DNA of 64,000 nt from Caprimulgus europaeus. Taxonomy: Eukaryota > Chordata > Aves > Caprimulgiformes > Caprimulgidae. The DNA lies in NCBI GenBank assembly GCA_907165065.1, contig OU015525.1, forward strand, positions 49,919,537 through 49,983,536. The letters run 5' to 3'. Shown one piece after another: positions 13,301 to 24,964 of this stretch. The position numbers were made by a program, and so were the translations under genes. Every line of letters begins with the position of its first letter. The stretch's first letter is position 1. A model generated the notes under the pieces. It was not told where the DNA came from and searched no databases. It saw only the letters and a program-made list of their open reading frames with translations.

Positions 13301-15930
13301 AGACTCGACAAGGGAGTGGGTGACACAACTGTAACTTCTGTCACTTCTCAAATACAGCACTTCAGTTTCTTTCAGGAGAACAGCTTAAAGAAAAGAATGC
13401 TCTGTAGATTCCACAGCTGCCATCCTTCATTAGTTCCTGTTTACATGCTTGCTGATGAACATTGTATATTTTTATGTAATAAATTAGTATTAGCCTAAGA
13501 TAAGCTGCTTGCAGTTAATTTTACAGTCATTCACACTGATGTAAATGAGAAATAGTTCCTTGTAGGTCAGCACAGCTGCTGCAAGGTGTGTAAAGGGAGA
13601 GTCTAGCCTGATGAAACAAGATGTAGATCTATTTTAGAGTGCTGTATTTGAACTGATGGATATCCAGCTTAGGAACTGTATTTAGGTAAAGTGCATGAAA
13701 GGTTTAGCTCCTGAATGGTTAAATTCCACTGTTTGGAGTAGATGTCAGCTCTGTCTGGCTGCAGATGGCTATGAGACAGGCCAAGGTGTGACCTGAATGT
13801 GGACACTTGCAATATCTTCTTGAGTTTTGAAGAATAACATTCAGCTTAAGACTTTTTGTTCTCTGCTGTTAGTCTCTTTTGAGTGCATCTGTTTAGTCAT
13901 ATGTTTGCTTGTATATGTACCTGCAAAACTGTAGGAGTAGAGTTAATAATATATCTTTGATTTTCCCCTGGAGTGGGAGCTCACTTTCTCTCTCAGCTTG
14001 GAGCTTTACAGTATTGCCCATGTTATACACTGCTGTGGTACGTAGTGTGCAGGTATTTAAGTCAGATGAACGAATAGTTTGTATCAGGAGGTATGTCTGT
14101 GGTTGCATTAATACCAGCAATTTGATTGCTGTGCAGGAATGGAGTGGATCTGCAGTCTTGTGGTATCATACCTGGATCAAGTCCATCTCCTGCTTCATTC
14201 TCTCTGCTAGGTGCATGTGCTATAGGCAAACAGAGAACAGGCAGGCTGTTATTTATGGTAATCTCCAGGAAGAAAAAAGCCATCTTCTGCATCCCTGAAT
14301 CTCCCTAAAGTAGAGAACATCCCCACACAGGCCAGAGGAGACACTCCCTGTATAGTCCCTATTGAGCACCACGGCTCCTCTGTGGTGCTTACTGCCATTG
14401 TGTGGTCTCACCGCCAGCATTAGATTATTGTCCCCTCTCCAGCTACGTCTTAGAGTGGGGCTGGAGAAGAGACATATAACCATCTCTTCATCTGCTGCTG
14501 GTCATGATCCTGCAATCATTACATTGGAGGCAGATTCAGAACCCTGCCTTTTCAAATGCAGCCATAACAAATGTGCTGGGTATTGACTAACAAACTGTTA
14601 GTCCAAGGTCTGGTGCACACTCTAAAATGGCACTGCTTCCCTGCTGCACATGTAATAGTGTTTTAACAAGTAACAGATTATGGAATGAAGTTTCTGCTGT
14701 CTCCTCTGGGAGTCAACTAGACAAACAATGATTAGGAAATCTTAGCTGATAATTGTTTAAATGTTTTGTTTCTTAATTTCATCTTTTTCCTTGGGCAATT
14801 TTGTATTATCCTAAATAGTTTCTTTCATTCCTCAATGCTTGTGTTTTCCAAGTGTTTGTAAATCACTACCAAGTCTTCCATTCCCACAGGCATTGCTTAT
14901 CCTAACTGTTGACTGAAAATCAATCCCTCCATCTAATGACTCTCACTGTTGTCTGAACTCTTTCCATTTTACATTACCCATCTGGCAACAAAATGTCCAA
15001 AACTGCGCGCAGGCTGCAGATGTGGTAGCTCCGTAGCTGCTGAGGCAGGGATCTGTGACAAACCAGTGTATGTCACGATCTAGCTGTTTCTGGGGATCGG
15101 TACTATGAAAATATAAAGTCATTTGCCTCCACCTTCTCTGCCCAGGACACCTTGATGTAATGAGAGATTTGTAATATAAACCTGCTGAAGTTGCATTGTT
15201 TTTCTTTACCCCATACCCTATTTCTTTTTTTTTTTTGGCTTTTCTACACCCACAAACACATTTCAGGCTCTCATTCTCCTCAGAAATAAAAGGCTCTTCA
15301 AGCCCAGGATCTGACTGCTCTCCCCAGTCTGCTGCCAGCAAATAAAAGCTAGCAGGTTGCCAGGCCAGGCCAGCTGGGTTGTGTGATAAGGGACCCTCTG
15401 CTCTCGTTCCCTGCCCGGCTTCTACTGTGTCCCGGGTTCTCTAGGAGTCAAAATTGAACTGCGATGTGTGACCATCATATTTTCTCTATTGGTTTCCCAG
15501 CCTAAAGAGCAAGCAGCATGTTTTGCATGTGCTTTCCCAGCAGTACCCCACAGTCAGGTTCCTGCCCCAAGCTGCTGTGCAGCTCTTGTGTCCCTGTCTG
15601 TTGGGTCTTTTTTGACTGTTTTGGCCTGCCTCCCACCGTCCGGAGGGGAAAGGAGGTGCCTGGATGTTGTCTCTGTACTTGCATAGGGGAGGGAGATTGG
15701 GCTGGAATGGAAGCTCCATGTTTAGCAATGTCTCACGGTTTAGCACAGACTCATTGGGTTCTCCTGTTGGTTGACAGTCTATTAGGTAGTGCATCTAATA
15801 GTTAAGAAAACAAAGAAAAAAAAAATGCAGCTACACATGCAGAAATTTAATTTCAGCAGAAGTGTTTCAGTTTTCATTTGTGATATCACAAGTTCACAAA
15901 GTGGGTTTTTTTGTCCTTTCAATTTAACAG

Positions 15931-15995
15931 GTTATCACCGCTAGCTTATCACCGTTCTTCTTCATCATGACTGCCAATGTACTAACAATTTCTTG
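15931..15995 (+). CDS. TMEM241: TMEM241 penultimate coding exon
   Basis: TMEM241 is a multi-pass membrane protein related to Vrg4-type nucleotide-sugar transporters, likely acting in the Golgi. The 65-nt exon follows a strong acceptor (TTTCAATTTAACAG) and ends at a consensus donor (GTAAGTGC). It starts in phase 0 and reads VITASLSPFFFIMTANVL followed by TIS, then two bases (TG) of a split Cys codon completed by the next exon. The peptide is a hydrophobic helix matching the last transmembrane segment of the family, where the mammalian protein has IITAGLSILLF in the same place. Phase and length agree exactly with the exon at 19476. The preceding exon, expected to end with a Phe/Ala/Lys-type sequence, was not found. 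Confidence 0.85.
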
Positions 15996-16206
15996 GTAAG
16001 TGCTTATGTGAGCTTTTTCCTTAACAGTAAAAATGAATTTCCACACAGTGCTTCATGTTGAAATACTTTTTAAATGTCAGGTTCTATTAGTGCCAGTAAT
16101 ATTTTGCATGTAAGGAGGACCAGGTGTGCAATGATGGATGCAGTACAGTAATACAAACAGGAGAGTGTTTCTTCTGCCTCTGTGGGAGAACATAGACATT
16201 TTGGGC

Positions 16207-16378
16207 ATTAAGCCTCACCACAATTCACTCGGCATGTTTTACAGCTAGACAAATGGGTGCAATAGGCAAATAAATGACCCATTCAAAGTCACACTGTAAA
16301 TTAGTGGCAGAATTGGAAATTAAACACAGGAGTCATGGTTTGGTGACAGCATCTTTTTAACCAATAGAGTGCATTCGC
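16207..16378 (-). repeat. Degenerate MIR-like SINE
   Basis: The order of sub-motifs on the + strand is that of a reverse-complemented MIR. TTTTACAG(A)-like sequence near 16238 is followed by a gap, then CAAAGTCACACTGTAAATTAGTGGCAGAATTGG, here cited in pieces as AAAGTCACACTG and AGTGGCAGAATTGG. After that come AAACACAGGAGTC and finally TTTTTAACCAATAGAG. In MIR these correspond to the core and the tRNA-like 5' portion. Similarity is weak, as expected for an ancient element, so the family is probable and the borders approximate. Confidence 0.6.
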
Positions 16379-16532
16379 ATTTCCTTAACACAGTGTGTAC
16401 TGTGAATGCATAAAATGAAAATAGTAGAAAAATAATGATAATAAACTTCTTCCAAAGCTGTATCTGGATTTCACAATGTGTGGGCACACATTATGAATCA
16501 CCTAACCTGAATTTTTTAGGTAGTAATATAAA

Positions 16533-16672
16533 GGACTAGAGTGCAAACTTCTTTGGTTAAAGACAATGCTTTTGATCTGTGTTTGTACAGCACCCAGTGA
16601 AAGGGAATCCCAGCCCATGGCTGGTGCTCCTAAATGCTTCTGCCATACAAATAACAACTAAATAAAGGGTTA
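16533..16672 (+). repeat. Ancient amniote retroposon 3' tail
   Basis: The segment runs from ACTAGAGTGCAAACTTCTTTGG through CTGTGTTTGTACAGCACCCA and GGCTGGTGCTCCTAAATGCT to ATACAAATAACAACTAAATAAA. The phrases 'TGTTTGTACAGCACC' and 'GGGGCTCCTAGGTGCTAC...ATACAAATAA' recur in turtle, crocodile and bird DNA as an old dispersed tail, of L2/MIR-like type. I cannot name the family with certainty. Divergence is high. Confidence 0.5.
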
Positions 16673-19475
16673 GGCATGCATCTCTGAGGACAAATTTCTT
16701 GTTGAAAACAAAAATCTGCTTGCTTTTGAAAAGCTTTAAGCTTCCTTTTTCCCCTCACAGTTTGATTGCCATCCTAAAGATTCAGCTCTTCAATGAATGG
16801 AATTAGCATATTATTTTTTCAGGTATAATAAAGAAGTTACAGGAATGAGAATTTCTGTTTAAACTACCTCCATATACGTATGTGTGAATATGAATCCCCA
16901 TATGTATGTTAGGCACATGTAATCTCAAATACTAAAATAAGTAATGTGTATTTTTTTTTAGTTCTCGGAATACATTTGTGTGGCCTATGTGCATAAGAGG
17001 CTGACCTAATACTAATGCACCTAAACCACTCCTAGTCTTAGACCATGAACTTGCTATTCCTCACCATGTTTTGCCTGTGTTTGTGCAAGTCTATCATGTG
17101 CATGCTAGAGGTAGGCTTTTATAATATGTATGTATTCACTGATATATATACTAAAAACCATGTGTGCCTTTGTGCCTTCTGTACATGGACCTGGATAGTT
17201 GCACACATGCTACATGCCCTATATGCACTGAAAGTAATATAAATGATGAATACATCTGTGTCTTTAAAAGAAACTTTACTTCAGCCTTTGGGCCACTGTT
17301 AAGCTTTGATTGCCATAACTGAAAAAGATAACCATTTATTTGTTTGTTTATTTATTTGAGTTTATTTTCATTGCTTGTGCATCAGCAGCACCTTGGCTAT
17401 CAGCAAAGCTCTGGAAATAGTTTGTTAGTTGATAGCAGCTGCAAAGCATTCATAAGGTCATTAATCACTGAGTTTTTAAATGTTGCTCCAGTGTTGTCAT
17501 GGACAATATCATATGTTAATTTCTGAGTGATGGGCAAATGCAGTTAGCTGTCACCCCACAATAAACAGAAGCTGGAGGATTTGCCAGATGGTAAATTGAA
17601 GGTGAATCAAGGGTTGTCATTTAGCCATGTTTTTGCTCTGCTTCATCTTGAAGTTATGATGATGGTTTCTATTGGCCTGTTATGGTGAGCATAGACTGCA
17701 TGGGTACGTGGATACCTGAGATTTCAAATCCTTCAGAAAGGAATTCTTTGACACAGGACATAAGATATTAAAGAACAGTTTAAGAACAATTTAGATACAG
17801 GGACTTTTTTAGGGAATAGGGCTTTAGAGTTTACTAATTTTTGTACAGAATTGTCAGTCTAATTTTTAGAATGCTACAGCAGAGATAGGTTTCTTTTTTA
17901 AAGTCTCCATTAAAATGTAGAAATCAATGAAACAATGCATCTATAGACATGAAAAAAAAAAGAGTAATTCGAAGACTCTGCTACATTTAGTTCTTCCTAT
18001 GTTCAGTGGGGTTTTTTCCTTAGGATAAAGAAGACAAATACAGTATCCAGCCCTAGCTTCTGAAGGAATTCCTGCAGAGGGTGTGCTTATAACTGGAGCT
18101 GAAATCCAGGCAAGACAGGAGGGCTAACCCTCTCCAGAGATAATTGCTCAGAGGCTGTTGGTGATTACAGGCGAACAGACTCACGTGTTTTAGATCTTTT
18201 TGAAAAGCTTGCAGCCCTTGCAGACCTTTGCTCCTTGTTGGTAATTCCACACCCAGAGGTACTCTGTCTCCACAGTAGACTGTCCACAGACTGTCTGTAG
18301 TGCCTACTCTCCATGGCTTTTCCTGTGTAATTCTAAGATACTGTACTGTTGTTATACAGCATTTGTTCCTCTCAGGAACAGGGGCAATTGTGTGATTTTT
18401 TTAAAACAGCTCACCAAAGCTAAGATTTAAGCCAATATAATGCTCTTAAAGACCAGAGAGCCTTCAACTTTATATATTTTTTTTTCTCAAGGAAAAAAAA
18501 AAAGCCCTCTTAGAAATGAACTTAACAGAAGTTTGTTTTGTTTATAAAGTTCATTAAGGAGCTTTTCTGTTTCATAAGCTAACTAAGCCATGAGGCTAAG
18601 ATGAAAGGTCAGTACACTTTGCTTTGCACGGTTATAAAAGGGGAGACAAGTTGTATCCTACCATATTGCTGTCAGGTATGATAGATAGCAGAGTTGATTT
18701 GGGGATTATTAAAAAATTAACTATTGCATGGATTGAGTGGGTTATGGCTTATTTCAGTGAATGAATGGTTTTACTAACAAAACAATTCATCCTGATTTGG
18801 AGCCCTGCTCCTAGCCTGAGTCTTGGAGAAAAGCGTTAGTGCCAGCACTGCGCTGTGGGCAGCGCGGGAAGGAAGCGCTGGGGCGCACGTGCCCTTCTGG
18901 CTGGGGCAGGTACTTTCACCAGGTTCCTCACAAAGGGAATTCAAAGCAGGAATTGGTACCAGCCTCGCTACAACAGTGGGATCTCCACAGAGCAAAAATG
19001 TTTTCCTGACTTCTTCAATCCCCAAAACCTAGGTTTTAAAGGTTTGACTGACTTTGTCAGGTGGCAAATTTTCAGGACAGAACACAAACAGAAATTACAA
19101 GGGGGAATTATTAACCTCATGAGGTTCAGGCTTTCCTGCCTTCCTTTCCTATTCTTGCTAGTGTATGGGTATGCAGCTCTTCTTGTAATTAGATGCAACC
19201 TTCTCTGTCTAGATCTCTGTTGGGGTATTTTCACATGAATACCACTAGCCCTAAGATATAGGAAGGATAATTTCTGAGGAGATCAGCTAAATTAAGACAT
19301 TTCTGGTTTCAGCCTTTTCTCAGCAAGAGGAATGAAAATATCAGCTGGGTTACTGTCTCTTAGGTTGAAATGTGTTTAAACAAAATAATACCTTTCTCTT
19401 AATGTTGGGCTGTTTGGCACTGTATCAATAGAGGGACTTGCCTGATGCTAAATTTGTGGTATACTTTGTTTACAG

Positions 19476-19536
19476 CCTTGTGATCAGTGGAGTTGGAGAA
19501 GCTTTGCTTGTTTACACTGAAAGGACAGGCACATAA
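19476..19536 (+). CDS. TMEM241: TMEM241 last coding exon, C-terminus
   Basis: The exon follows TTTGTTTACAG. Its first base (C) completes the Cys codon begun at 15994-15995, and it then reads LVISGVGEALLVYTERTGT and stops at TAA (19534-19536). The GEALLVY/F-S/T-ER pattern is the conserved end of TMEM241; mammals have LGALGEALLVFSER at this point. The final helix ends a few residues before a short polar cytosolic tail. The joined 41-residue segment aligns with the mammalian tail without gaps as I remember it. The gene is convergent with CABLES1 about 16 kb away. Confidence 0.88.
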
Positions 19537-19620
19537 AGAGGAACCAGATCTCGCCAGCTGAAAAAGAGCTGACTTGCAGCCTAGAGACCCTGTCATGAAT
19601 AAAATGTGGCAGCAGGAATG
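19537..19620 (+). other. TMEM241: TMEM241 3' UTR (short form)
   Basis: Sequence after the stop leads to AATAAA at 19598-19603, giving a 3' UTR of about 80 nt if this signal is used. A further CAATAAATCTC occurs near 20138 and could serve a longer form. The cleavage site itself is not visible from sequence. Confidence 0.5.
19598..19603 (+). promoter_or_regulatory. TMEM241: Poly(A) signal AATAAA, TMEM241
   Basis: A canonical hexamer lies 62 nt after the TMEM241 stop, in the sense orientation. The position fits a compact 3' UTR. Use is inferred. Confidence 0.55.
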
Positions 19621-22600
19621 AAGAAGTGCAACCAAACACAAGGAAAGAGACCTATTGTTTTTCTATTAAAAAAGAAAAACTATGCTATTAATAGTGCTGG
19701 TAAGAGAGAAGCATTGTTGGCAGCATGGTTAGGAGCCTTTGCCTCAAAGCACAAGACAAACTTTGTGATTGATGTGGTAAAGGAAAAACTGCAGTGTCTC
19801 ACGCTGATGGCTCTGAGTGAGAACGTCTCAGTAGCAGCTTCATGCACAGGGAACTGAACTCAGGAACAGCAGCATGCCCCACTGGATGCCCCCAGTTTTT
19901 TTGTTGGAAGCTGACAGCAGGTTGTACCAAACAATATCAAAGCCCAGATCCTGCCATGAATTCAGGACCAGGAAGGATGGATTTTGTCTCCAGCTGTTCT
20001 GTAGGCAGGAAGCTGTTGCGCACAGGTCTCCAGTCATATCGTCTGAACTGGCACAGTGACCGAGGCCATGGGGCTTCTGGAGATAATCCCCTTCTGGAAC
20101 TGCAGCAGTTTGACAGCTTTGCAGAATGGTGAAATCAGCAATAAATCTCAATATCTGTAGTGATTGCTCTTTGTGTATTTTTTTCTTCTCCATTCTTCAA
20201 GATTTCTCTTGAACTCTGCAAATTTTTGTCAGCTGGAGGGGGTAGAGGGACACATACTGTTCCCAGCAGTGGTTTGTCTCAAATTATTGCAAGAGGCAAC
20301 AAAGATTATGAACGTCAAACGAACGTCATAAAGAGTGTAAAGCACTTCATCTCCAGAGTTCTTAAAATAATTTAATTTATGATTGCTTAATGGCTGTTAG
20401 AAATTAGTCTTAATATATCATTGCCTGGGAAGGCAATCTATGTGAAAATAATACTAAATGATGAGTTCATAATATTGTGGGGAAGATCTACATGGTAAAA
20501 GGAGCTTGATAACAAATCTTCATTGAGGAGAGGGACATGTCTCACATATTACATTAAATGTCTGAACTGTAGTCCCTTAATCTAAGTTGACAAAGTTTCC
20601 TTCACAGTCAATGGAAGGAGAGGAGTGCCCTCACAGAGATGATTCTTCTTGAATAGATTTTTCTGTTAATATTATTGACTGAAAATCCCTCTGGAAGTGC
20701 TCATCTGTCTGTAGATGGAAATTAGATGACTAGTCTAGTCGCTTGGCCTTTAGAAGGCTACCATTAGCTGAGGCGTATTTGCGTCAATCTAACAAATTCC
20801 ACCAACTGGATTTTAAAGTATAGCTACATTTTAACTTCCAATAAAACGCCATAGTTTAACAAAAGAGGTAAATTTTACAAAAGATTGCAGTCAATGTCTA
20901 TGACTGGAGTGTTTTAGGTAACGATTAGTTGGTTTTCAGAAAAAAATGCTGTAGTTTAAAAAAGATAATTCAAAGAAGTACTCTTGCCTGTATTGTACCT
21001 CAATGTATCCCATTTAATCACAAAGAGTCTGTTTATACTGGCATATTGTCCATGTATGTTGGGTCATGTTCTGGCTTGGGTTTGGAGTGAGCCATTTTCT
21101 TACCAGGTGGTAAAACTCGGGTTTGGAAAGAAAGGGGGAGAGAGGGACAAGAACAAAAAAACCATGTGTGTGAACTTGAGCACTAGTCCTGAAACTAACG
21201 TGAGTGAGCCACATGGCTTGGGAAGTTGAGCCCATACTCATGCCCAGAGAGCCAAGGCACATGGACCCTCATGGCCTTTCAGTCTGTAAATTCAAACAGC
21301 GCTGGGAGTGATGGCTGAGGCTTGCTGGTCTTCCCCACACAACTGGCTCTTCCAGTCAGTTGTGGCAGTACAGTAGGATCCTTGCCATGCCAGCTGATTT
21401 TGAAGTGACTAGTGACCCTGGGAGACCTCGTGAGAGTCCCTGTGTGATAGCCAAGGTTTTTCAATCGTAGCTGGAACCTTTGCTGTGGGAAAAGCTCATT
21501 GTGTACCTCTCTTCTTTCATAGGTTTCAATGGTAGGCTGCAATCTGGATTTTCTTCTCTTCCTCTCTCTTGTCAGTGTTCTTCGTGGCAATGTACCAAAA
21601 CACAGAACACCTATTTGCTTTCTTGCTGGTCATCTCAGTGGAAAGCCAGTGGCCAAATCAGCAGCCACAGTTGCTGCAGCATTTTAATTGTAGAGGGTGT
21701 TCTTAGGGTGGCTGCAGGAAGGTTTTTTGGCTGCAACAGGCATTATATTGCCTGGGCTGTAGAGGAATTCAGTCTCTGCAGCTGCTGAATTACTATCTCC
21801 CTGCATAGTAAGTCCACTACCTTTTTATTTAACTTCATGCATGTTAAGCAACACAGCTGTTTGCTTCTGCTTTCATTTTTGTGCCTTAGCACAATGGACT
21901 TGAGTTGATAAGATTCTGCTTGATGCAAGTAAAATACTGCAGGCTTAAATTGATTGCCACATGAGCAAATGAACGAAGCAAAGTTAACAGTGAAGCTGGG
22001 CTCCTCTATCACACATGACGGGGAAGAAAAAGCACCCTCTAACCTGACCTGACCTGCTTCAGGTGAGGATGCCTCCTGCGGACCAGCGCAAGGCTCGTCA
22101 GTGTGGCTGAAGGTTTAAAGTAGGGTGAAAGTGGAGCTCTGGGGCCTTCAAAATCTGTTTTGCATATTCAGAGTCATCTCAAGGTGCTAAAGGCATGGGT
22201 TGGCTTCCTTCTTCCTCCAGCCATGGCAGAGGTGACAGCAGAGCCGGCATCCCGTGTGGCACTGTGGAAGTGCCTGTGAGCAAAGGGCTGCTCAAGTGTT
22301 GCCAGCAGCGAGCAGATGGAGGGTTAGCCCCGCTGTAGAGGAAGAGGCTGTGGAGAGACAGCCCTTCAGAGGGCTTCTGGCTGTTATGAGTGGTGCCTTC
22401 ATCAATGCATGAGTGTGAGGGTGGGGATGTCGGCCTGGAAACGGTGAGCTGCAGCCCTGAGGTGACATCTCAGCTGGCAGTTCAGAGCAGGTTTGTGACA
22501 CAAATCGAGAGGTGAGCCATGGGAGGGCACCTGTGGGAAGAGCCCAGCTCCCCCCACCACTCTTGGGAAAGGATGTGCTCCCACCAGCGGCACCCTGGGG

Positions 22601-24929
22601 AGAAGAGACCCAGAGAGGCACCAGTTGGGCTCCCTGGTCCCAGCGGTGAACAGCCCTAGATGGAGGTGATTGCAGCAGAGGGGAATCGTGGGGAGGACGG
22701 GCACATACTGGCCGCTTGCGGACGCTGGTGGCTGGAGGGGATGGGGCAGAGCAAACCTCGTGATTTCCTGAGGAAGCAGCAGCCTGATCTTTAATTCAGC
22801 CCTGCCTCAGAAGAAGGGATACTGCAGGGGTAAAAAATACACTTCAGGGTTGTTACCATGATCTTTGAAGCAGGAAACCTCAGAAGCTGAAGCTTAAGAT
22901 GACTCTTGCAAGACTTGTGAGCAGTTATGTTCAGTAATTTACAGAACAAATATACAAAAGGTGAATTATTTATAATTTATATCTGATTAACCTTTTTTTT
23001 CCAGTCAGTCAAAAATACAAAGTGATAAAGACCCAGCTTTGAGGAAGGAGGAGTCCCTTTACGTTGCAAAGATGCAGTGACACCAATTAATGCCTGAATG
23101 CAAAGCAATGGGTGTGTAGCTTAGCTGGTGGAAGAACCTCTGGTTTTATCAGTATGATTTAAGAAATTTACTGTCTGAAGGCTCCTCAGTTCTTGGGCCA
23201 TCAGCACGTGGGACTAGAAAGAGAAATGGGAGTGTACTGGTCTTTCTGAGAGACTGCAGGTCCCTGGAGGCTGTCCCATCACAACATTTTTCTCATCTAC
23301 TGGTTTTGATCAAACCACTCAAACAGAGATGAGCCCGATTCATGTAATACCTTTTTGGTCTTAATCTTTCTTACACTTTTATTTTCCAAATGTATTTTTT
23401 TTCTCAGTGAAGTAAATGGTTTGGGGCAAGGCTTGTATTGCCTGCTGCAGAGGCGTGACTCGTGTGTGTGTCTGGCTTTCATGTTAGAGAACCTCTACGT
23501 AAAGCCAAGTGCCATAGAAAGAAGACTGAAATAGTAAAGCTGATGGATGTTGACTTCAAGTGGGTTACTAAAATGCAGGCAGCAGAGACGCTGTTTTGAA
23601 ACAATCTTCTGGATCTGGCGGCTGTGACATAGCTTCCAGCAGAAAATGTTATTAAATTAATTAAATGACCCGATGCTTATCACTGGAGCAATTCTCTTAC
23701 TGCTTATTGTTGAGTGGCTGTTGTGCTTCATGTTGGAAGAGAACCTGTGCTAATCTTTCAGTATCAGTTTAATACTGAAGCTGAAAATCTGCAGAGCAAG
23801 TGATCTTAGCAAAAAGCAATAGCAAAAGCTTTTTAAAAATATTTTTTTAAATAAGCAATGGACCTATTGAAACACTTGGTAAGGGACAGAGTTCTGATTT
23901 ACTATTACTCTTTTTAACACCTATGTCTGAGTTGGTGGATGAGTGTGTATATATATATATATTTATGTTCTTGTTTCCCATCCTCTGAAGAATTCAAGAA
24001 ATGTGATGTCAACACCAGACATGTTTTGAAAAGAGTGCTTTTATTAAGTATTGTAGAAAAGTTAGTTGCTGGGAGCGATACTGAGTGCAGTACAGCTGAG
24101 AAAGGTGCTGAGAAAGGTTTCCTCCAGCTTGGTTTTACCTGTAGGCTAAAGGAGATTGTGGGTTGAAGAAAACTCCATAGCAAATTTGTCTTGCCGGGAG
24201 CAGAAGTTGAATGAACAGCTCTCAGATCATCTGCTACTGCAAACCAGGCAACAGGCTCAATGTGAAACTTTAATCCTGTTCTTGATGATAGAGACAGGCT
24301 CATTTTGTTTGAAAAGAAGGCGTGGGTGAGGGGAAGGAGATTGAGGGCAGGACTGAAAAAAATTGAGGCCAAAATACTTTTGTGCCAGGAGATAAAATGG
24401 GAAGAGATTTGCTTCTGAAAAATGCGTTGCTTATTCATAGGGTTTGTTTTTTTTTTTGTTAAGAGTATATTACAAATACATGTCTATTTAGTCCCAAAAA
24501 AGGAATTAGAGGAGCTCATGAAGGCTGTGTAACTATTTCCATATTAATTGCCTGGTTTGAGAAGCTTAACCCTTTTTTAACTATGCTTGAAAGTGACATT
24601 GTGTAAGCCTTGATTTCTGCTAGAAAATTGACTATTTTTTTAAGAATGCTGGTGAAAATGTTGTGCTATCTCTTCTTGATCACCTCTTGTTGAGGTGGGG
24701 AGTGTACCTCTTCCTTACTCTCTGGGATGCAAAGCAGTCACACAGTGCTCTCCTACCTTCTGGCTTCCAGGATAGGTGGGGGCAGCCAGCTGGCATGCTA
24801 AGTTCTTGATTTGATGGTATACAAATCTCTTTGAAAACCACACTGAGAGCATGCTTAGTATATTTTGTCTTATGCCCTGTCACTAAGATTTAGAAACATA
24901 TAGCTGAGAACTTGTTCAATTGCCAGCTG

Positions 24930-24964
24930 GTTGCCTGTATAGAGAAGTTGCCTGTATACAGAAG
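24930..24964. repeat. 17-bp imperfect tandem duplication
   Basis: GTTGCCTGTATAGAGAA is followed at once by GTTGCCTGTATACAGAA, differing at one base. It is a small local duplication in intergenic sequence. Confidence 0.7.

Larger units (their letters stand above)
1..15930 (+). other. TMEM241: TMEM241 intron (3' part)
   Basis: This stretch lies upstream of the first recognisable TMEM241 exon. I could not find in it the exon that should precede the one at 15931, which in the family encodes the preceding loop and membrane helix. I therefore read it as one long intron whose 5' exon is outside the window. Open frames here of up to 162 codons show no family resemblance and no codon-level conservation signal that I can recognise. 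It contains the solo LTR, a 33-bp palindrome and a 17-bp tandem duplication, all listed separately. The intron assignment is an inference from the gene order of the two exons that are seen. Confidence 0.6.
15996..19475 (+). other. TMEM241: TMEM241 last intron (3480 bp)
   Basis: This is bounded by a GTAAGTGC donor and a TTTGTTTACAG acceptor. It contains two old SINE-like remnants (16207-16378 and 16533-16672) and a short CpG-dense patch at 18831-18900. Open frames inside it, including one of 127 codons at 18855-19238, are unlike any protein I recognise. Confidence 0.8.
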
